A stretch of 64,000 nucleotides of DNA, from positions 1 to 64,000 of the forward strand of contig NZ_JAPZTZ010000003.1 in the NCBI RefSeq assembly GCF_027532945.1, in the 5' to 3' direction. This DNA is from Phreatobacter sp. (GTDB lineage: Bacteria > Pseudomonadota > Alphaproteobacteria > Rhizobiales > Phreatobacteraceae). The notes beneath the pieces were generated by a model, which did no database searches, was not told where the DNA came from, and saw only the letters and a list, made by a program, of their open reading frames with translations. Below, piece by piece: positions 28,894-38,231 of the stretch; the stretch's first letter is position 1; each line of letters opens with the position of its first letter. A program made the translations under genes and the position numbers.

Positions 28894-30020
28894 GCGAGCG
28901 CCCCGCCAACGCGAGGTTGCCAGCTGCGACGCGGCCGCTCGTCGCCTTCGCGACGCTCCTGCGCGGCAACGGCTTCGCGGTGGCGCCGGAACAGACGGTC
29001 GCCTTCCTCGCTGCCGTGGACCTGCTCGGACCGCGGTCGATTGAGGACATCCGTCGCGCGGCGGCCGCGACGCTCGCCCCGCCCCACGAGCGGCGAGACA
29101 TGTTCGACGCCCTTTTCGACGCGCATTTCCTCGGCGCGGCGGGCGAGCCCGGCGAGGATGACGACTTCCAGCCGGACGACGAGATGAAGGTCGAGGAGGA
29201 AGGCGCCCACCAAGAGATCCTGATCGGCGAGGAGATCCACGAGACCGGCCGCGAGGCGACGGCGGCGGAAGCCCTCGCCGTCCGCCGGCTCACTCCGCCG
29301 GACGACGGCGAGATGCTGCGCCGGTTCACCCGAGACCTTCCCGACGCCCTGCCCCGCCGCCGCGGCTATCGCCGCCGCCGCGCCCGGCGCGGCCCTGGCT
29401 TCGACCTGGCGGCGAGCCTCAAGGCCGCGATCCGCAACGACGGCGAGGTCATGTCTCTGAAGCGCTGGCGTCACGCTACGCGGGTGCGGCCGATCCTGCT
29501 GCTCGTCGACGTCTCCGGCTCGATGAAACAGCGCACCGATGCTCATCTCGCCCTCGCCCATGCGCTTGTTCACGGCGCACCGCGCGTCGAGGTCTTCACC
29601 TTCGGCACCCGGCTGACGCGCCTCACCACGGTGCTGAAGCACCGAAACCGGGCCCGCGCCCTGGCGCTCGCCGCCGATCTCGTCGCCGACTGGGACGGCG
29701 GCACCCGCATCGGCGACGCGCTGCAGGCCTTCCTCGGCGTGCCGCGCTTTGCCGGCTACGCCCGCGGCGCCGTGGTCGTCGTCCTGTCCGATGGCCTGGA
29801 GCGGGGCGACCCCCGCGCCATGATCCAGGCGGTGGGGCGCCTCGCCGCCCGCGCCCACCGCATCGACTGGCTCTCGCCGCTCGCCGCCGACAGCGCCTAC
29901 CGGCCGGAAACCGAGGGTCTCGCTGCCATCAGGCCGCTCCTCGGCTCCCTCAGCAATGGCGGCACGACCGCCGCCGTCTGCCGGCACATCCTTTCACTCG
30001 GCAGGGAGCGCGCGGCATGA
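28890..30020 (+). CDS. VWA-domain protein (CoxE-like)
   Basis: The 376-residue protein has an acidic middle (EPGEDDDFQPDDEMKVEEE), a very basic stretch (PRRRGYRRRRARRG) and a C-terminal von Willebrand A domain. The MIDAS site is LLVDVSGSMK (about 203-212) with later WDGGTRIGDAL and VVLSDGLERGD. This matches CoxE/YehP-type VWA partners of MoxR ATPases. It is translationally coupled to the MoxR gene and to the amidohydrolase gene downstream (4-bp overlaps at both ends). Confidence 0.87.
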   Translation: MSERPANARLPAATRPLVAFATLLRGNGFAVAPEQTVAFLAAVDLLGPRSIEDIRRAAAATLAPPHERRDMFDALFDAHFLGAAGEPGEDDDFQPDDEMKVEEEGAHQEILIGEEIHETGREATAAEALAVRRLTPPDDGEMLRRFTRDLPDALPRRRGYRRRRARRGPGFDLAASLKAAIRNDGEVMSLKRWRHATRVRPILLLVDVSGSMKQRTDAHLALAHALVHGAPRVEVFTFGTRLTRLTTVLKHRNRARALALAADLVADWDGGTRIGDALQAFLGVPRFAGYARGAVVVVLSDGLERGDPRAMIQAVGRLAARAHRIDWLSPLAADSAYRPETEGLAAIRPLLGSLSNGGTTAAVCRHILSLGRERAA

Positions 30021-30886
30021 TCGACGCCCATTTCCACATCTGGCGCCAGGCGGACCTGCCCTGGCTGACCGGGCCGATGCAACCGCGCATCTTCGGCCCC
30101 TACGAGCCGATCCGCCGGGACTATCCGATCGCCGAATACACGGCCGACGCCAACTCCGCCGGCATCACCGGCGCGGTCTATGTCCAGGCCAACTGGCCGG
30201 TCGACCGCTATTGCGACGAGGCAGCCTTCGTCTCGCAGGCCTCCGAGGAGAGCGGCTTTCCCATCGCCATCGTCGCCTATGCGGACATGCTGGCAGCTGA
30301 CGCGCGACCTCAACTCGACGCGCTCGCCCGCAACGCGCTCGTCCGCGGCGTGCGCATGCAACTTCACTGGCACGAGAACCCGCTCTACCGCTTTGCCAGC
30401 GGGCCCGACCTCGCGCGCGATCCTGTTCTGCAGCGCAACGTCGCGAGCCTCACCGCCTATGGCTGGAGCTTCGACCTGCAGGTCTTTGCAGGCCAGATGG
30501 CGGGGGCCGCCGCCCTCGCCGAGGCCTGTCCCGGGGTGACCTTCGTGCTCCAGCACGCCGGCATGCTGGAGGATATCTCGCCGGCCGGCATCGCCGCCTG
30601 GCGCTCGGGCATGGCGCTGCTCGCAGCCCGCCCCAACGTCGTCAGCAAGCTGTCGGGCCTTGGCACCTTCCTGCGCCGCAACGACGAGGCCCACGTCGCC
30701 ATGATCGTCCGCGAGACGCTGGGGCTGTTCGGCGCAGACCGCTGCCTGTTCGGCTCGAACTTTCCCATCGAAAAGCTCTGGACGAGCTATCCCGCGCTTT
30801 TCGCCGCCCATTGGGCCGCTGTTCCGCCTGGGGACCGGTCCGCCGTCTTCTCTTCAACCGCCAAGCGGGTCTACCGGCTGGCCTGA
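30017..30886 (+). CDS. Amidohydrolase-2/COG3618 TIM-barrel hydrolase
   Basis: The 289-residue protein opens with MIDAHFHIW (metal-binding HxH), then VRGVRMQLHWHENP, FVLQHAGML and CLFGSNFPIEKLW, the pattern of predicted metal-dependent lactonases and amidohydrolases. A lactone or cyclic amide formed after ring hydroxylation would be a reasonable substrate, but this is inference. It overlaps the VWA gene by 4 bp and precedes a metallo-beta-lactamase-fold hydrolase. Confidence 0.8.
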   Translation: MIDAHFHIWRQADLPWLTGPMQPRIFGPYEPIRRDYPIAEYTADANSAGITGAVYVQANWPVDRYCDEAAFVSQASEESGFPIAIVAYADMLAADARPQLDALARNALVRGVRMQLHWHENPLYRFASGPDLARDPVLQRNVASLTAYGWSFDLQVFAGQMAGAAALAEACPGVTFVLQHAGMLEDISPAGIAAWRSGMALLAARPNVVSKLSGLGTFLRRNDEAHVAMIVRETLGLFGADRCLFGSNFPIEKLWTSYPALFAAHWAAVPPGDRSAVFSSTAKRVYRLA

Positions 30887-30903
30887 CACATTCGGAGGAA
30901 ACC

Positions 30904-31752
30904 ATGCCACTCGAGATCAAGGTCCTCGACTACGGCGACATCGAACTGGAATCGAGCTTCCTGGTGCTCGGCCGGGGCTGCGGCCAGGTACGCCGCACCT
31001 ACACTTACGGTTTCCTCATCCTCGGCGGCCCCTGGCCGGTGGTGGTCGACACCGGCTACCGCCACAACCAGATCATGGAGAGCCTAGGCATGCGCGGGCT
31101 CCAGTTCCACGAGAACATGATCGAGAACCAGCTGATGAAATTCGGCGTCCGCATGGGCGATGTGCGCTATGTCGCGCACACCCACCTGCATATCGACCAC
31201 GCCGGCAAGGACGAACTCTTCCCGATGAACACGACGGTGATCATCAACCGTCGTGAACTCGAATACTCCGTCTCCGGCCTCATGCACCCGCAATATCCGG
31301 CGCCGGACATCAAACACCTCATCGACCGGCTGCACACCAAGCACGCGCTGCGCCTCGAAGATCTGGAGCTGACCGGCATGGTCGAGCTCTTCCCCGGTTG
31401 TTACCTGGAGGCGGCCGGCGCTCACACCGAGGGCTCGATGAACGTCCACGTCGACACCGCCGAGGGCCGGGCGACGATCTGCGGCGACGTCATCTATGAC
31501 TTCAACGACCAGATCGTGAACCCTTTCCACGAGATCCACGCGAATGAGCCGCGCGTCACAGGCAACCACGGCACCTCCAAGCGCGCCGAGAAGGCCGCGA
31601 TCAAGAAGCTGCTGAACTCCTCGCGATTCCTGCTCCCTGTCCACGACAAGCCGGCGAAGATCGAGGCCGGCCAAGTCGTGGCGCGGCTCGATATGGCCGT
31701 TCCGGGACCCATCACCCAGACCCTGCCGTCACGGCCCTGGTTCCCGGTCTGA
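30904..31752 (+). CDS. Metallo-beta-lactamase-fold lactonase (N-acyl homoserine lactonase family)
   Basis: The 282-residue protein has the metal-binding pattern HTHLHIDHAGK (about 96-106), the later histidine in GAHTEGSM, the bridging Asp in ICGDVIYD and VHDKP near the C-terminus. GGAGGAAACC precedes ATG 30904. Family members open lactones such as acyl homoserine lactones. Its place in a catabolic operon makes a pathway lactone at least as likely as quorum quenching. Confidence 0.82.
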   Translation: MPLEIKVLDYGDIELESSFLVLGRGCGQVRRTYTYGFLILGGPWPVVVDTGYRHNQIMESLGMRGLQFHENMIENQLMKFGVRMGDVRYVAHTHLHIDHAGKDELFPMNTTVIINRRELEYSVSGLMHPQYPAPDIKHLIDRLHTKHALRLEDLELTGMVELFPGCYLEAAGAHTEGSMNVHVDTAEGRATICGDVIYDFNDQIVNPFHEIHANEPRVTGNHGTSKRAEKAAIKKLLNSSRFLLPVHDKPAKIEAGQVVARLDMAVPGPITQTLPSRPWFPV

Positions 31753-31804
31753 CGCCAGCCTCGCAGTCCATGCCTCACGGAGCCCAGCTGAGCGAGAGCC
31801 CCCC

Positions 31805-33409
31805 ATGACAACCCATGTCGCCATAAGGCCGGCCTTCGAAGACCTCATCGATCTCTGGGCGCCGGTGCGTCAGCTCGGCACGGGGTTCCAGTTCACCGAG
31901 GGGCCGATCTGGAATCCGAAGGACGAGTTCCTGCTGTTCTCGGACATGCCCGGTGACGTACGTCGGCGCTGGGACAGGACCGGCATCCGCGAGGTCATGC
32001 GCCCCGCCAACAAGTGCAACGGCATGACCTATGACGGCGATCTCACCCTCGTCGTCTGCGAGCACGCGACCTCGACGCTGGTGCGCGAACGGCCGGACGG
32101 ACGGCGTGAGGTTCTGGCCTCCCACTTCGACGGCCGCGAGCTCAACAGCCCCAACGACGTCGTGGTGAAATCCGACGGTGCCATCTATTTCTCCGACCCC
32201 TGGTACGGCCGCATGCCGGTCTATGGCGTCGAGCGGCCGCGCCAGCTCGGTTTCCAGGGTGTCTATCGCATCGCCCCGGGCGGTGGTCCGCCGCAACTGC
32301 TGGTCGACCGCTACCTGTTCGAACAGCCGAACGGCCTCTGTTTCTCGCCCGACGAGAAATGGCTCTACGTCAACGACACGGTGCAGCAGCTGATCCGCGC
32401 CTTCGAGGTCCTGCCGAACGGCAGCCTCGGAGCCGGCCATGTCTTCGCCTCTGGCATCGCCTCGCCGTCGGAACCCGGCGTGCCGGACGGCATGAAGTGC
32501 GATGCCGGTGGCAATATCTGGGTCTGCTGCCCCGGCGGCGTCTGGGTCTATGCGCCGGGCGGCGACCTCATCGGCAAGGTCAGGGTGCCGGAACTGGTCG
32601 GCAATCTCACCTGGGGCGGTCCGGGTTTCCGGACACTCTTCCTCACCGCCACCCATTCCCTCTATGCCGTCGACACCAAGGTTGGCCCGCGCGCCGAGCC
32701 CTACATGGTCGCTGGCGGTGCGCACCGCGCCGCGGCGGGTGGCGCGCCGAAGACCACAGCCGCCGCATCCGTTGGGCGCAACGGCGCGCTGAAATGCGCC
32801 CCCGGCTACGTCCTCGACGCCAGCCGCTGTGCCGTCATCGTCCAAGACATGCAGAACGACGTGGTGATGGAGGGCGGCGCCTTCGCCTCCTCCGGTTCGC
32901 CCGCCCATTGCCGCGAGCAGAGCGCCATTGCCAATGGCGTCCGCCTGACAGCGGCTGCCAGATCCAAAGGCGTGCCCGTCATCCATGTCTGGTTCATCGT
33001 CGAGCCGGGATGCCCGGGAGTGACGATGAACGCGCCGCTCTTCGAAGGGCTCGCCGACGCCAAGGCCATGGTGCGCGGCACCTGGGGAGCGGCGCCTGTT
33101 CCGGGGCTGGAGGCGCAGACCGGCGACCACGTCGTCGAGAAGCAACGCATGAGCGCATGGGAGGGTTCGCGGCTGGAGACGGTGCTCAAGGCTCTCGGCC
33201 GCGACATCATTATCGTCACCGGCGCCTGGACCAACATGTCCATCGAGCACACCGCCCGGACGGGGGCGGATAAAGGCTATTACATGGTGGTGCCTGAGGA
33301 TTGCTGCTCGACGATGAACGCCGAATGGCACACCGCCTCGGTCAATTATGCACTGCAGAATGTCTCTGTGGTCACCGATGCTGACGCGGTCATCGCCGCC
33401 TGGGCCTAG
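31805..33409 (+). CDS. SMP-30/gluconolactonase domain fused to an isochorismatase-like domain
   Basis: The 534-residue protein has an N-terminal six-bladed SMP-30 lactonase domain (about 15-305: FTEGPIWNPKDEF, LNSPNDVVVKSDGAIYFSDP, PNGLCFSPDEKWLYVND, GIPDGMKCD-like). A 30-residue linker leads to an isochorismatase-like hydrolase (about 335-530) with VIVQDMQND, VVEKQRMSAWEGS and VTGAWTNMSIEHTAR. In amidase members of the second family the residue after TN-x is the nucleophilic Cys; here it is Ser (about residue 479), while the Asp and Lys remain. It could open a lactone and then process the product. It ends the large cluster, and no stop separates the domains. Confidence 0.83.
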   Translation: MTTHVAIRPAFEDLIDLWAPVRQLGTGFQFTEGPIWNPKDEFLLFSDMPGDVRRRWDRTGIREVMRPANKCNGMTYDGDLTLVVCEHATSTLVRERPDGRREVLASHFDGRELNSPNDVVVKSDGAIYFSDPWYGRMPVYGVERPRQLGFQGVYRIAPGGGPPQLLVDRYLFEQPNGLCFSPDEKWLYVNDTVQQLIRAFEVLPNGSLGAGHVFASGIASPSEPGVPDGMKCDAGGNIWVCCPGGVWVYAPGGDLIGKVRVPELVGNLTWGGPGFRTLFLTATHSLYAVDTKVGPRAEPYMVAGGAHRAAAGGAPKTTAAASVGRNGALKCAPGYVLDASRCAVIVQDMQNDVVMEGGAFASSGSPAHCREQSAIANGVRLTAAARSKGVPVIHVWFIVEPGCPGVTMNAPLFEGLADAKAMVRGTWGAAPVPGLEAQTGDHVVEKQRMSAWEGSRLETVLKALGRDIIIVTGAWTNMSIEHTARTGADKGYYMVVPEDCCSTMNAEWHTASVNYALQNVSVVTDADAVIAAWA

Positions 33410-33746
33410 AATGGCGTCACTCTGAGGTCTTAACCTTAGGCGACTCGTCGCAATCGTCTTCAGGGCGCAAGCCGGCTCAAGCTTAGGTCCGGCGCCCGTA
33501 AGTGGACCCTATTGAAGCCGGGCCCGCTTCTGTGCGTCGGCAGGAGGTCTCGTTCTGAGGCAAAAAACTCATGGGCAACGAGCTGACCGGCCGGGAGATT
33601 TTGCGGGTCGGCACCAAGGGCTTCCTGACACACATATCCGCTTAGGGCGCCATGACAAACGTCCACTATGCAGGGCGTGAAGCGGACACTCGCAGACGTT
33701 TGCGGGTCCTAGTCGAGAGGTGAGACATCGAGCGGAGCGGTTCACC
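33410..33746. other. Non-coding stretch with a dispersed-repeat copy
   Basis: No gene is supported. The segment 33655-33715 contains GAAGCGGACACTCGCAGACG followed by TTTGCGGGTCC, which aligns with the repeat at about 49205-49232. Small open frames on either strand have no family features. It separates the large plus-strand cluster from the leftward biuret-hydrolase-like operon. Confidence 0.6.
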
Positions 33747-34730
33747 TTACTCCGCGGCGTCTCGTGGATCGAAAACGCTACGCCACGCTTCCAGGCTTGG
33801 GGATGAAGGGCCCCCTGCAGCAAGCTGCCTGAGCGCGACCCGTAGAGCGTGACGTTCGAACTTCCCCAAGGGCGCAGCGAAGGTGTGCGGATCCTGCGCG
33901 GCCGATACCCCTCGGCGGGCAGCGTTCTTCACGTCTTGCAAGCTGGGACATCCGAAGCGGGAGAGCAGGTCTTCAAAGCACCCATGTGCAGCGGCGTTGT
34001 ATGGGCGGGCATAGCCCATGGCGTCCCTGACGGGATGAGCGGGAATGAGATGAGCGCAAGGCACGAAGCCCTCGGGAACCGGCTCCGTTGCTGCATGAGT
34101 GCGACCGCTTTTGATCAGCTCCGGCAGGACATGCGTGTGCGGCCCCGGGGGGCTCCGGCCCTCGGCGGGAGGAATCCCCTGATAGACCTCGCAGCGCGCG
34201 AACCGAGCGATGAAGACCCGATGTGGACCCGCAGCGATGACAGCGCTCATGACGGGATTGCCGGGTTCGAACAGGGACCTCCCCAAATGGTCCCGAAGCA
34301 GCCCACAAAGAGTGGAATCGGACACGCGGATGCAGACATCAACCTGCCGCGTTCCGAGCCCCATGTCGAAAAGGATAGCGGCCCGGTCCTCCGGTCGGAT
34401 GGCTGCGTCATCGGCTCCCATCTCGGTCAGGACGGTGCGGCGGCTCGTCTCGCATTGAGCGTCCCGCAAACACAGGGAGACGCGATGGCCCCACATGGAG
34501 CCGGTCGCTGACTCCGAGGCAAATGCCTTCACGCCGTCGAGTGAACCAAAACTGATGCCGCCACGGCTGGTGGATACCGACATCTGACGCGGCTCGTCCA
34601 CGATGACGACGGGCTCGCTTTGATCACGCATGAATTCGGCGATAGCGCCAAACGTGCCGACAGTCCACTGGCTATCGGGATCGCCAAGGTGGTCCCGAAC
34701 GAGCTGCCGAACATCTTCCGGATCATTCAT
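33747..34730 (-). CDS. Conserved-looking protein of unknown function
   Basis: The frame encodes 327 residues from ATG 34730 (TTG 34766, overlapping the upstream stop, is an alternative). The N-terminus reads MNDPEDVRQLVRDHLGDPDSQW and GTFGAIAEFMRD; no signal peptide, membrane span or catalytic motif is evident. The composition looks like a soluble protein, and its clear coding bias and tight spacing (32 bp) to the biuret-hydrolase-like gene suggest a two-gene operon. I do not recognise the family with confidence. Confidence 0.65.
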   Translation of the reverse strand: MNDPEDVRQLVRDHLGDPDSQWTVGTFGAIAEFMRDQSEPVVIVDEPRQMSVSTSRGGISFGSLDGVKAFASESATGSMWGHRVSLCLRDAQCETSRRTVLTEMGADDAAIRPEDRAAILFDMGLGTRQVDVCIRVSDSTLCGLLRDHLGRSLFEPGNPVMSAVIAAGPHRVFIARFARCEVYQGIPPAEGRSPPGPHTHVLPELIKSGRTHAATEPVPEGFVPCAHLIPAHPVRDAMGYARPYNAAAHGCFEDLLSRFGCPSLQDVKNAARRGVSAAQDPHTFAAPLGKFERHALRVALRQLAAGGPSSPSLEAWRSVFDPRDAAE

Positions 34731-34762
34731 CGGGAGCCACCGCCGCGTTGAGGCTGAGTTGG

Positions 34763-35440
34763 TCAAGGCAAGCCGGCGACAATGGCATCCGAGTCGCTGA
34801 CGGCACCGAAAACACCGCCCTGCATCTTGACCATCTTGATCGCAGCCAGGTGGTTTCCATGGTCAGTGGCACCACAGCAATCTTCCAGCAACAGACACTC
34901 GAAGCCGCGATCATTGGCCTCCCGCATCGTGGTGTGCACGCAGACATCAGTCGTGATGCCCGTCAGGATCAGGTTGCGGATGCCCCGCTGGCGCAGGATC
35001 AGTTCGAGATCCGTGGCGCAGAACGAACCCTTGCCGGGCTTGTCGATGATCGTCTCGCCGGGAAGCGGCTTGAGCTCGTCAATGATCTCCCAGCCCGGCT
35101 CACCACGGACCAGGATTTTCCCGCAGGGCCCGGGGTCGCCGATTCCGGCGCCGATCTGCTGCGACCGCCATCGCTTGTTGGCGGGTAGGTCGGCCAAATC
35201 AGGGCGGTGTCCCTCGCGGGTGTGGATGATCCAGTAGCCCTTCTCACGCATGACCGCGAGCACCCGCTTGATGGGCTCGATCGGCGCCCGGGTGAGCGAC
35301 AGGTCGTAACCCATGGCATCGACATAGCCACCCTTGCCGCAAAAATCGGTCTGCATATCGATCACGATCAGGGCGGTGTTGGCAGGCCCGAGAGCGCCGT
35401 CAAACGGCCAGGCATAGGGGTCGGAGGGGATGGTCGGCAT
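34763..35440 (-). CDS. biuH: Biuret amidohydrolase-like cysteine hydrolase (isochorismatase-like family)
   Basis: The 225-residue protein is very close to Rhizobium biuret hydrolase as I recall it, with the catalytic triad at D28 (VIDMQ), K134 ([10 protein letters not shown]) and C167 (TTDVCV). Long shared blocks include [36 protein letters not shown] and [18 protein letters not shown]. BiuH hydrolyses biuret to allophanate and ammonia in the cytoplasm. The relatives triuret hydrolase and guanylurea hydrolase have the same triad, so specificity is not certain. ATG 35440 is chosen because GAGG lies upstream; the longer frame adds 15 unconserved residues. It is divergent from the ABC operon at 35606. 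Confidence 0.83.
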   Translation of the reverse strand: MPTIPSDPYAWPFDGALGPANTALIVIDMQTDFCGKGGYVDAMGYDLSLTRAPIEPIKRVLAVMREKGYWIIHTREGHRPDLADLPANKRWRSQQIGAGIGDPGPCGKILVRGEPGWEIIDELKPLPGETIIDKPGKGSFCATDLELILRQRGIRNLILTGITTDVCVHTTMREANDRGFECLLLEDCCGATDHGNHLAAIKMVKMQGGVFGAVSDSDAIVAGLP

Positions 35441-35481
35441 GGGGCGGTCCTCGATGAGGCGGCATTGTTCGTGACCAGCGA

Positions 35482-35513
35482 GCAAGGGCCATGCCTGTTG
35501 GCATCCCTCTTGC
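35482..35513. promoter_or_regulatory. 32-bp dyad between biuH and the divergent ABC operon
   Basis: GCAAGGG-cc-ATGCC and GGCAT-cc-CTCTTGC form an inverted repeat with a 4-base centre and a symmetric CC/CC interruption. At the DNA level it is a large operator-like dyad placed to control both divergent operons. As RNA it would form a stable hairpin. No dedicated regulator gene lies next to it. Confidence 0.55.
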
Positions 35514-35605
35514 GGACCTCAGCAATCAAGCACTGCCCAACTGTATGCACCGGGCCGCCGATGCACAACATTTGCGCGGAATCGCAAAATTCAAGGAGCA
35601 GTTGT

Positions 35606-36373
35606 ATGCAATCTGACCGACTCACACGCTATGCCTGGATGGCGGTGGGTCCGCTCGCACTGTTCCTCGTCTGGTATGCCGTCCATCTCGCCGGCCTCGT
35701 GACGCCGAAGCTTCTGCCCTCCCCTGTGCGCACTCTGCAATCCGTGTGGACCAATGCCATCTCCGGCGGTCTCGGTCCGGATTTCCTCCGCACGCTGTGG
35801 CGGACATTGCAGGCTTTCGGCATCGCTGCTGCCTTCGGGGTTCCCATCGGTATCGTCATCGGCGCGAACGAGAAGCTCTATCGCTCGATTGAATTCCTCA
35901 TCGACTTCTTTCGGTCCACGCCGGCGACCGCGATGTTCCCGCTTTTCATGATCATCTTCGGCCTTGGGGACTTCTCGAAGATCGCGGTGGCTGCCTTCGC
36001 CGCCTGGCTCGTTGTGCTGTTCAACGTCGCCTACGGGGTCATGAACGCCCGGCAGACGCGCATTCTGGCGGCCAAGGTGATGGGCGCGTCCCGGGCCCGC
36101 ATCTTCAAGGACGTGATGTTCTACGAATGCCTGCCGCAGACCTTCGTTGGTCTGCGCACCGCAGTGTCGCTGGCGCTTGTCGTCATCGTCGTGGCCGAGA
36201 TGTTCATTGGCTCGGACGACGGCCTCGGCAAGCGCATCATCGACAGCCAGATCACCTTCGACCTGCCGCAGCTATACGGGACGATCCTCGTCAGCGGCAT
36301 CCTCGGCTACGGCCTCAATCTCATCTTCCTCGGCCTCGAGAAGTGGCTGGTCCATTGGTCCGGCCGCGCCTGA
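35606..36373 (+). CDS. ABC transporter permease, NitT/TauT (SsuC) type
   Basis: The 255-residue protein has six likely membrane spans and the family coupling block VMGASRARIFKDVMFYECLPQTFVGLR (given by its start and end), with GLGDFSKIAVAAFAAW in the core. AAGGAGC lies 7 bases before ATG 35606, so the longer upstream frame is not used. With the binding protein and ATPase that follow it forms an importer for a small nitrogen- or sulfur-containing compound. The gene order permease-binding protein-ATPase is compact. Confidence 0.85.
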   Translation: MQSDRLTRYAWMAVGPLALFLVWYAVHLAGLVTPKLLPSPVRTLQSVWTNAISGGLGPDFLRTLWRTLQAFGIAAAFGVPIGIVIGANEKLYRSIEFLIDFFRSTPATAMFPLFMIIFGLGDFSKIAVAAFAAWLVVLFNVAYGVMNARQTRILAAKVMGASRARIFKDVMFYECLPQTFVGLRTAVSLALVVIVVAEMFIGSDDGLGKRIIDSQITFDLPQLYGTILVSGILGYGLNLIFLGLEKWLVHWSGRA

Positions 36374-36400
36374 TCCGCACGTCATCCCCAGGAGCGAACC

Positions 36401-37396
36401 ATGACGAAGAGACGCGAATTCATCCTTGGACTCGGTGCCGCCGTGGTCGCCACGGGCGCCCCGCAGGCGCCTGCCCTCGCGCAGGCGCGCGACAAGGTGG
36501 TGGTGTCCTGGCTGCCGATCATGCAGACCATGGCCTTTTATGTGGCGCAGGAAGAAAAGCTGTTCGAGAGAGCCAATATCGAGATCGAAGCCGCGCGCTT
36601 CCAGGCGCCGAACCAGATCATCGACAGCCTCGTCTCGAACCGGGCGGATGTCGGCGCCCCCGGCGCGGCGGCAGGCATCTCGGTCCTCGCCGAGAGCCAG
36701 TTCCCCGGCACGTTCAAGGTCTTCGGGCTGCAGGGCGGCGGCATCGGCGTCAACCGCATCAATGACGGCCTCATCGTCGCCAATGCGTCCCCCATCAGCT
36801 CGTTCGCGGACCTCAAGGGCAAGACCCTCGGCCACCTGCCGGGCATCCAGTGGCGCACCATCTCCCGCCACATGGTCCGCAAGGCCGGGCTCGACCCTGA
36901 CAAGGATGTGAGACTGGTGGAACTGGCCGTCGGCCTTCAGGTCCAGGCCGTCATCGCCGGATCCGCCGATGCAACGCTCTCGCTGGAGCCGGTCGGCTCC
37001 ATCGCCGTCGCCCTCGGCGAGGCCAAGCGCGCCATGACCAATCCGGTGGCCGCGGTGATCGCCGATCCCTTCTATTCCGGCTGCTCGCTGCTCACCACCA
37101 AGTTCATCAAGGACCGGCCGGCTGTGGCCCGCCGCGTGGTGGAGGTGCTGGACGAGGCAACCCGGCTCGCCGAGACGCAATACGAGAAGTACCGGCCGAT
37201 CCTGCCGAAATACACGCCGGTCCAGGCGAACCAGGTGGGCATCGTCGCCCAGCCCTATCTGCGTGCCTGGCGGGACCTGAACGAGACCGACCTCAAGTCC
37301 TACCAGGCCCTGGTCGATGTCTTCTCCGCCGAGGGCGCGCTGAAGACCCCAATGAAGGTGCAGGACATCATCCTGAAGCCTGCGGATCTCGCCTGA
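36401..37396 (+). CDS. ABC transporter substrate-binding protein, NitT/TauT type
   Basis: The 331-residue protein has a Tat-like leader (MTKRREFILGLGAAVVATG, with the cleavage region ALAQA) and the NMT1/TauA fold: SWLPIMQTMAFYVAQEEKLFE, IDSLVSNRADVG, FADLKGKTLGHLPG and RKAGLDPDKDVRLV. Such proteins bind nitrate, taurine, cyanate-like or aromatic compounds. The ligand here is probably related to the downstream nitrile-hydratase-like enzyme. Its stop overlaps the ATPase start. Confidence 0.84.
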   Translation: MTKRREFILGLGAAVVATGAPQAPALAQARDKVVVSWLPIMQTMAFYVAQEEKLFERANIEIEAARFQAPNQIIDSLVSNRADVGAPGAAAGISVLAESQFPGTFKVFGLQGGGIGVNRINDGLIVANASPISSFADLKGKTLGHLPGIQWRTISRHMVRKAGLDPDKDVRLVELAVGLQVQAVIAGSADATLSLEPVGSIAVALGEAKRAMTNPVAAVIADPFYSGCSLLTTKFIKDRPAVARRVVEVLDEATRLAETQYEKYRPILPKYTPVQANQVGIVAQPYLRAWRDLNETDLKSYQALVDVFSAEGALKTPMKVQDIILKPADLA

Positions 37397-38229
37397 TGAC
37401 ACTGGCGCAGAGGACGCCCGCGGAGGAGGCGCCAGCCGGTGCCTCTTATCCAGACCTGCGGTGGTTCCCGCCGGGGACGCACATCACCGTGCGCGGGCTG
37501 AAGAAGGCCTTCGATGGCAATCCCGTCTATGTCGGCTTCGACATCGACCTGCCGAAGGGCAAGATCGTCTCGGTCTTCGGGCCGAACGGTTGCGGCAAGT
37601 CGACCTTCATCAACATGGTGGCCGGCCTCCTGCCGATCGACGCGGGACAGATCCTGTTCGAGGGCAAGACCATCGCCGAGACCCGGATCGGCTACGTCTT
37701 CCAGAACTACCGAGAGGCCCTCTTCCCCTGGCTCCGCGCCATCGACAACATCCACTATCCCCTGCGGCTGATGGGCATCGGCAAGGCCGAGCGCGAGCGG
37801 CGGATCGAGGAGCTGGTGGCGGGGTTTGACCTCAAGTTCGACCTTCACCGCTATCCCTACCAGATGTCGGGAGGGCAGCAGCAAACGGTATCTATCATGC
37901 GATCCCTGGTGATCGAGCCGGAGGTGCTGTTCCTCGACGAGCCCTTCTCCGCGCTCGACTATGAGATGACGCTGATCATGCGCGACCAGCTTCAGAAGGT
38001 GCTGGTGGCACGCGGCGTGACGACCGTTCTCGTCAGCCACGATCTCGAGGAAGCCGTCTACCTCGCCGACAAGGTTCTGATGCTGACCCGCCGTCCGTCG
38101 CGAATCGCCGACTACATGGATGTGGACTTGCCGCGCCCGCGCGATCCGTCCACGCTCACCGATCCGCGCTTCATCGATCTCAAGGCGCGCACGCTCGAGG
38201 TCTTCCAGAACGCCGTGAGGGCCAGCTGA
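37396..38229 (+). CDS. ABC transporter ATP-binding protein, NitT/TauT type
   Basis: The 277-residue ATPase has Walker A GPNGCGKST (about 64-72), signature MSGGQQQTVSIMRS (the usual R after QQ is T), Walker B EVLFLDEPFSALD and switch His in LVSHDLEEAVYLADK. The N-terminal 30 residues are an extra leader. It powers the importer and is followed 2 bp later by the three nitrile-hydratase-like genes, so transport and enzyme are one operon. Confidence 0.86.
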   Translation: MTLAQRTPAEEAPAGASYPDLRWFPPGTHITVRGLKKAFDGNPVYVGFDIDLPKGKIVSVFGPNGCGKSTFINMVAGLLPIDAGQILFEGKTIAETRIGYVFQNYREALFPWLRAIDNIHYPLRLMGIGKAERERRIEELVAGFDLKFDLHRYPYQMSGGQQQTVSIMRSLVIEPEVLFLDEPFSALDYEMTLIMRDQLQKVLVARGVTTVLVSHDLEEAVYLADKVLMLTRRPSRIADYMDVDLPRPRDPSTLTDPRFIDLKARTLEVFQNAVRAS

Positions 38230-38231
38230 CC

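Noticed and set aside
33849-34511. 220-codon plus-strand open frame
   Set aside because: It is antisense to the unknown-function gene 33747-34730, which has the better start context and operon position.
35440-35606. Guanidine riboswitch before the biuret-hydrolase/ABC genes
   Set aside because: The conserved ykkC-type sequence blocks are not present; only an interrupted inverted repeat is seen.
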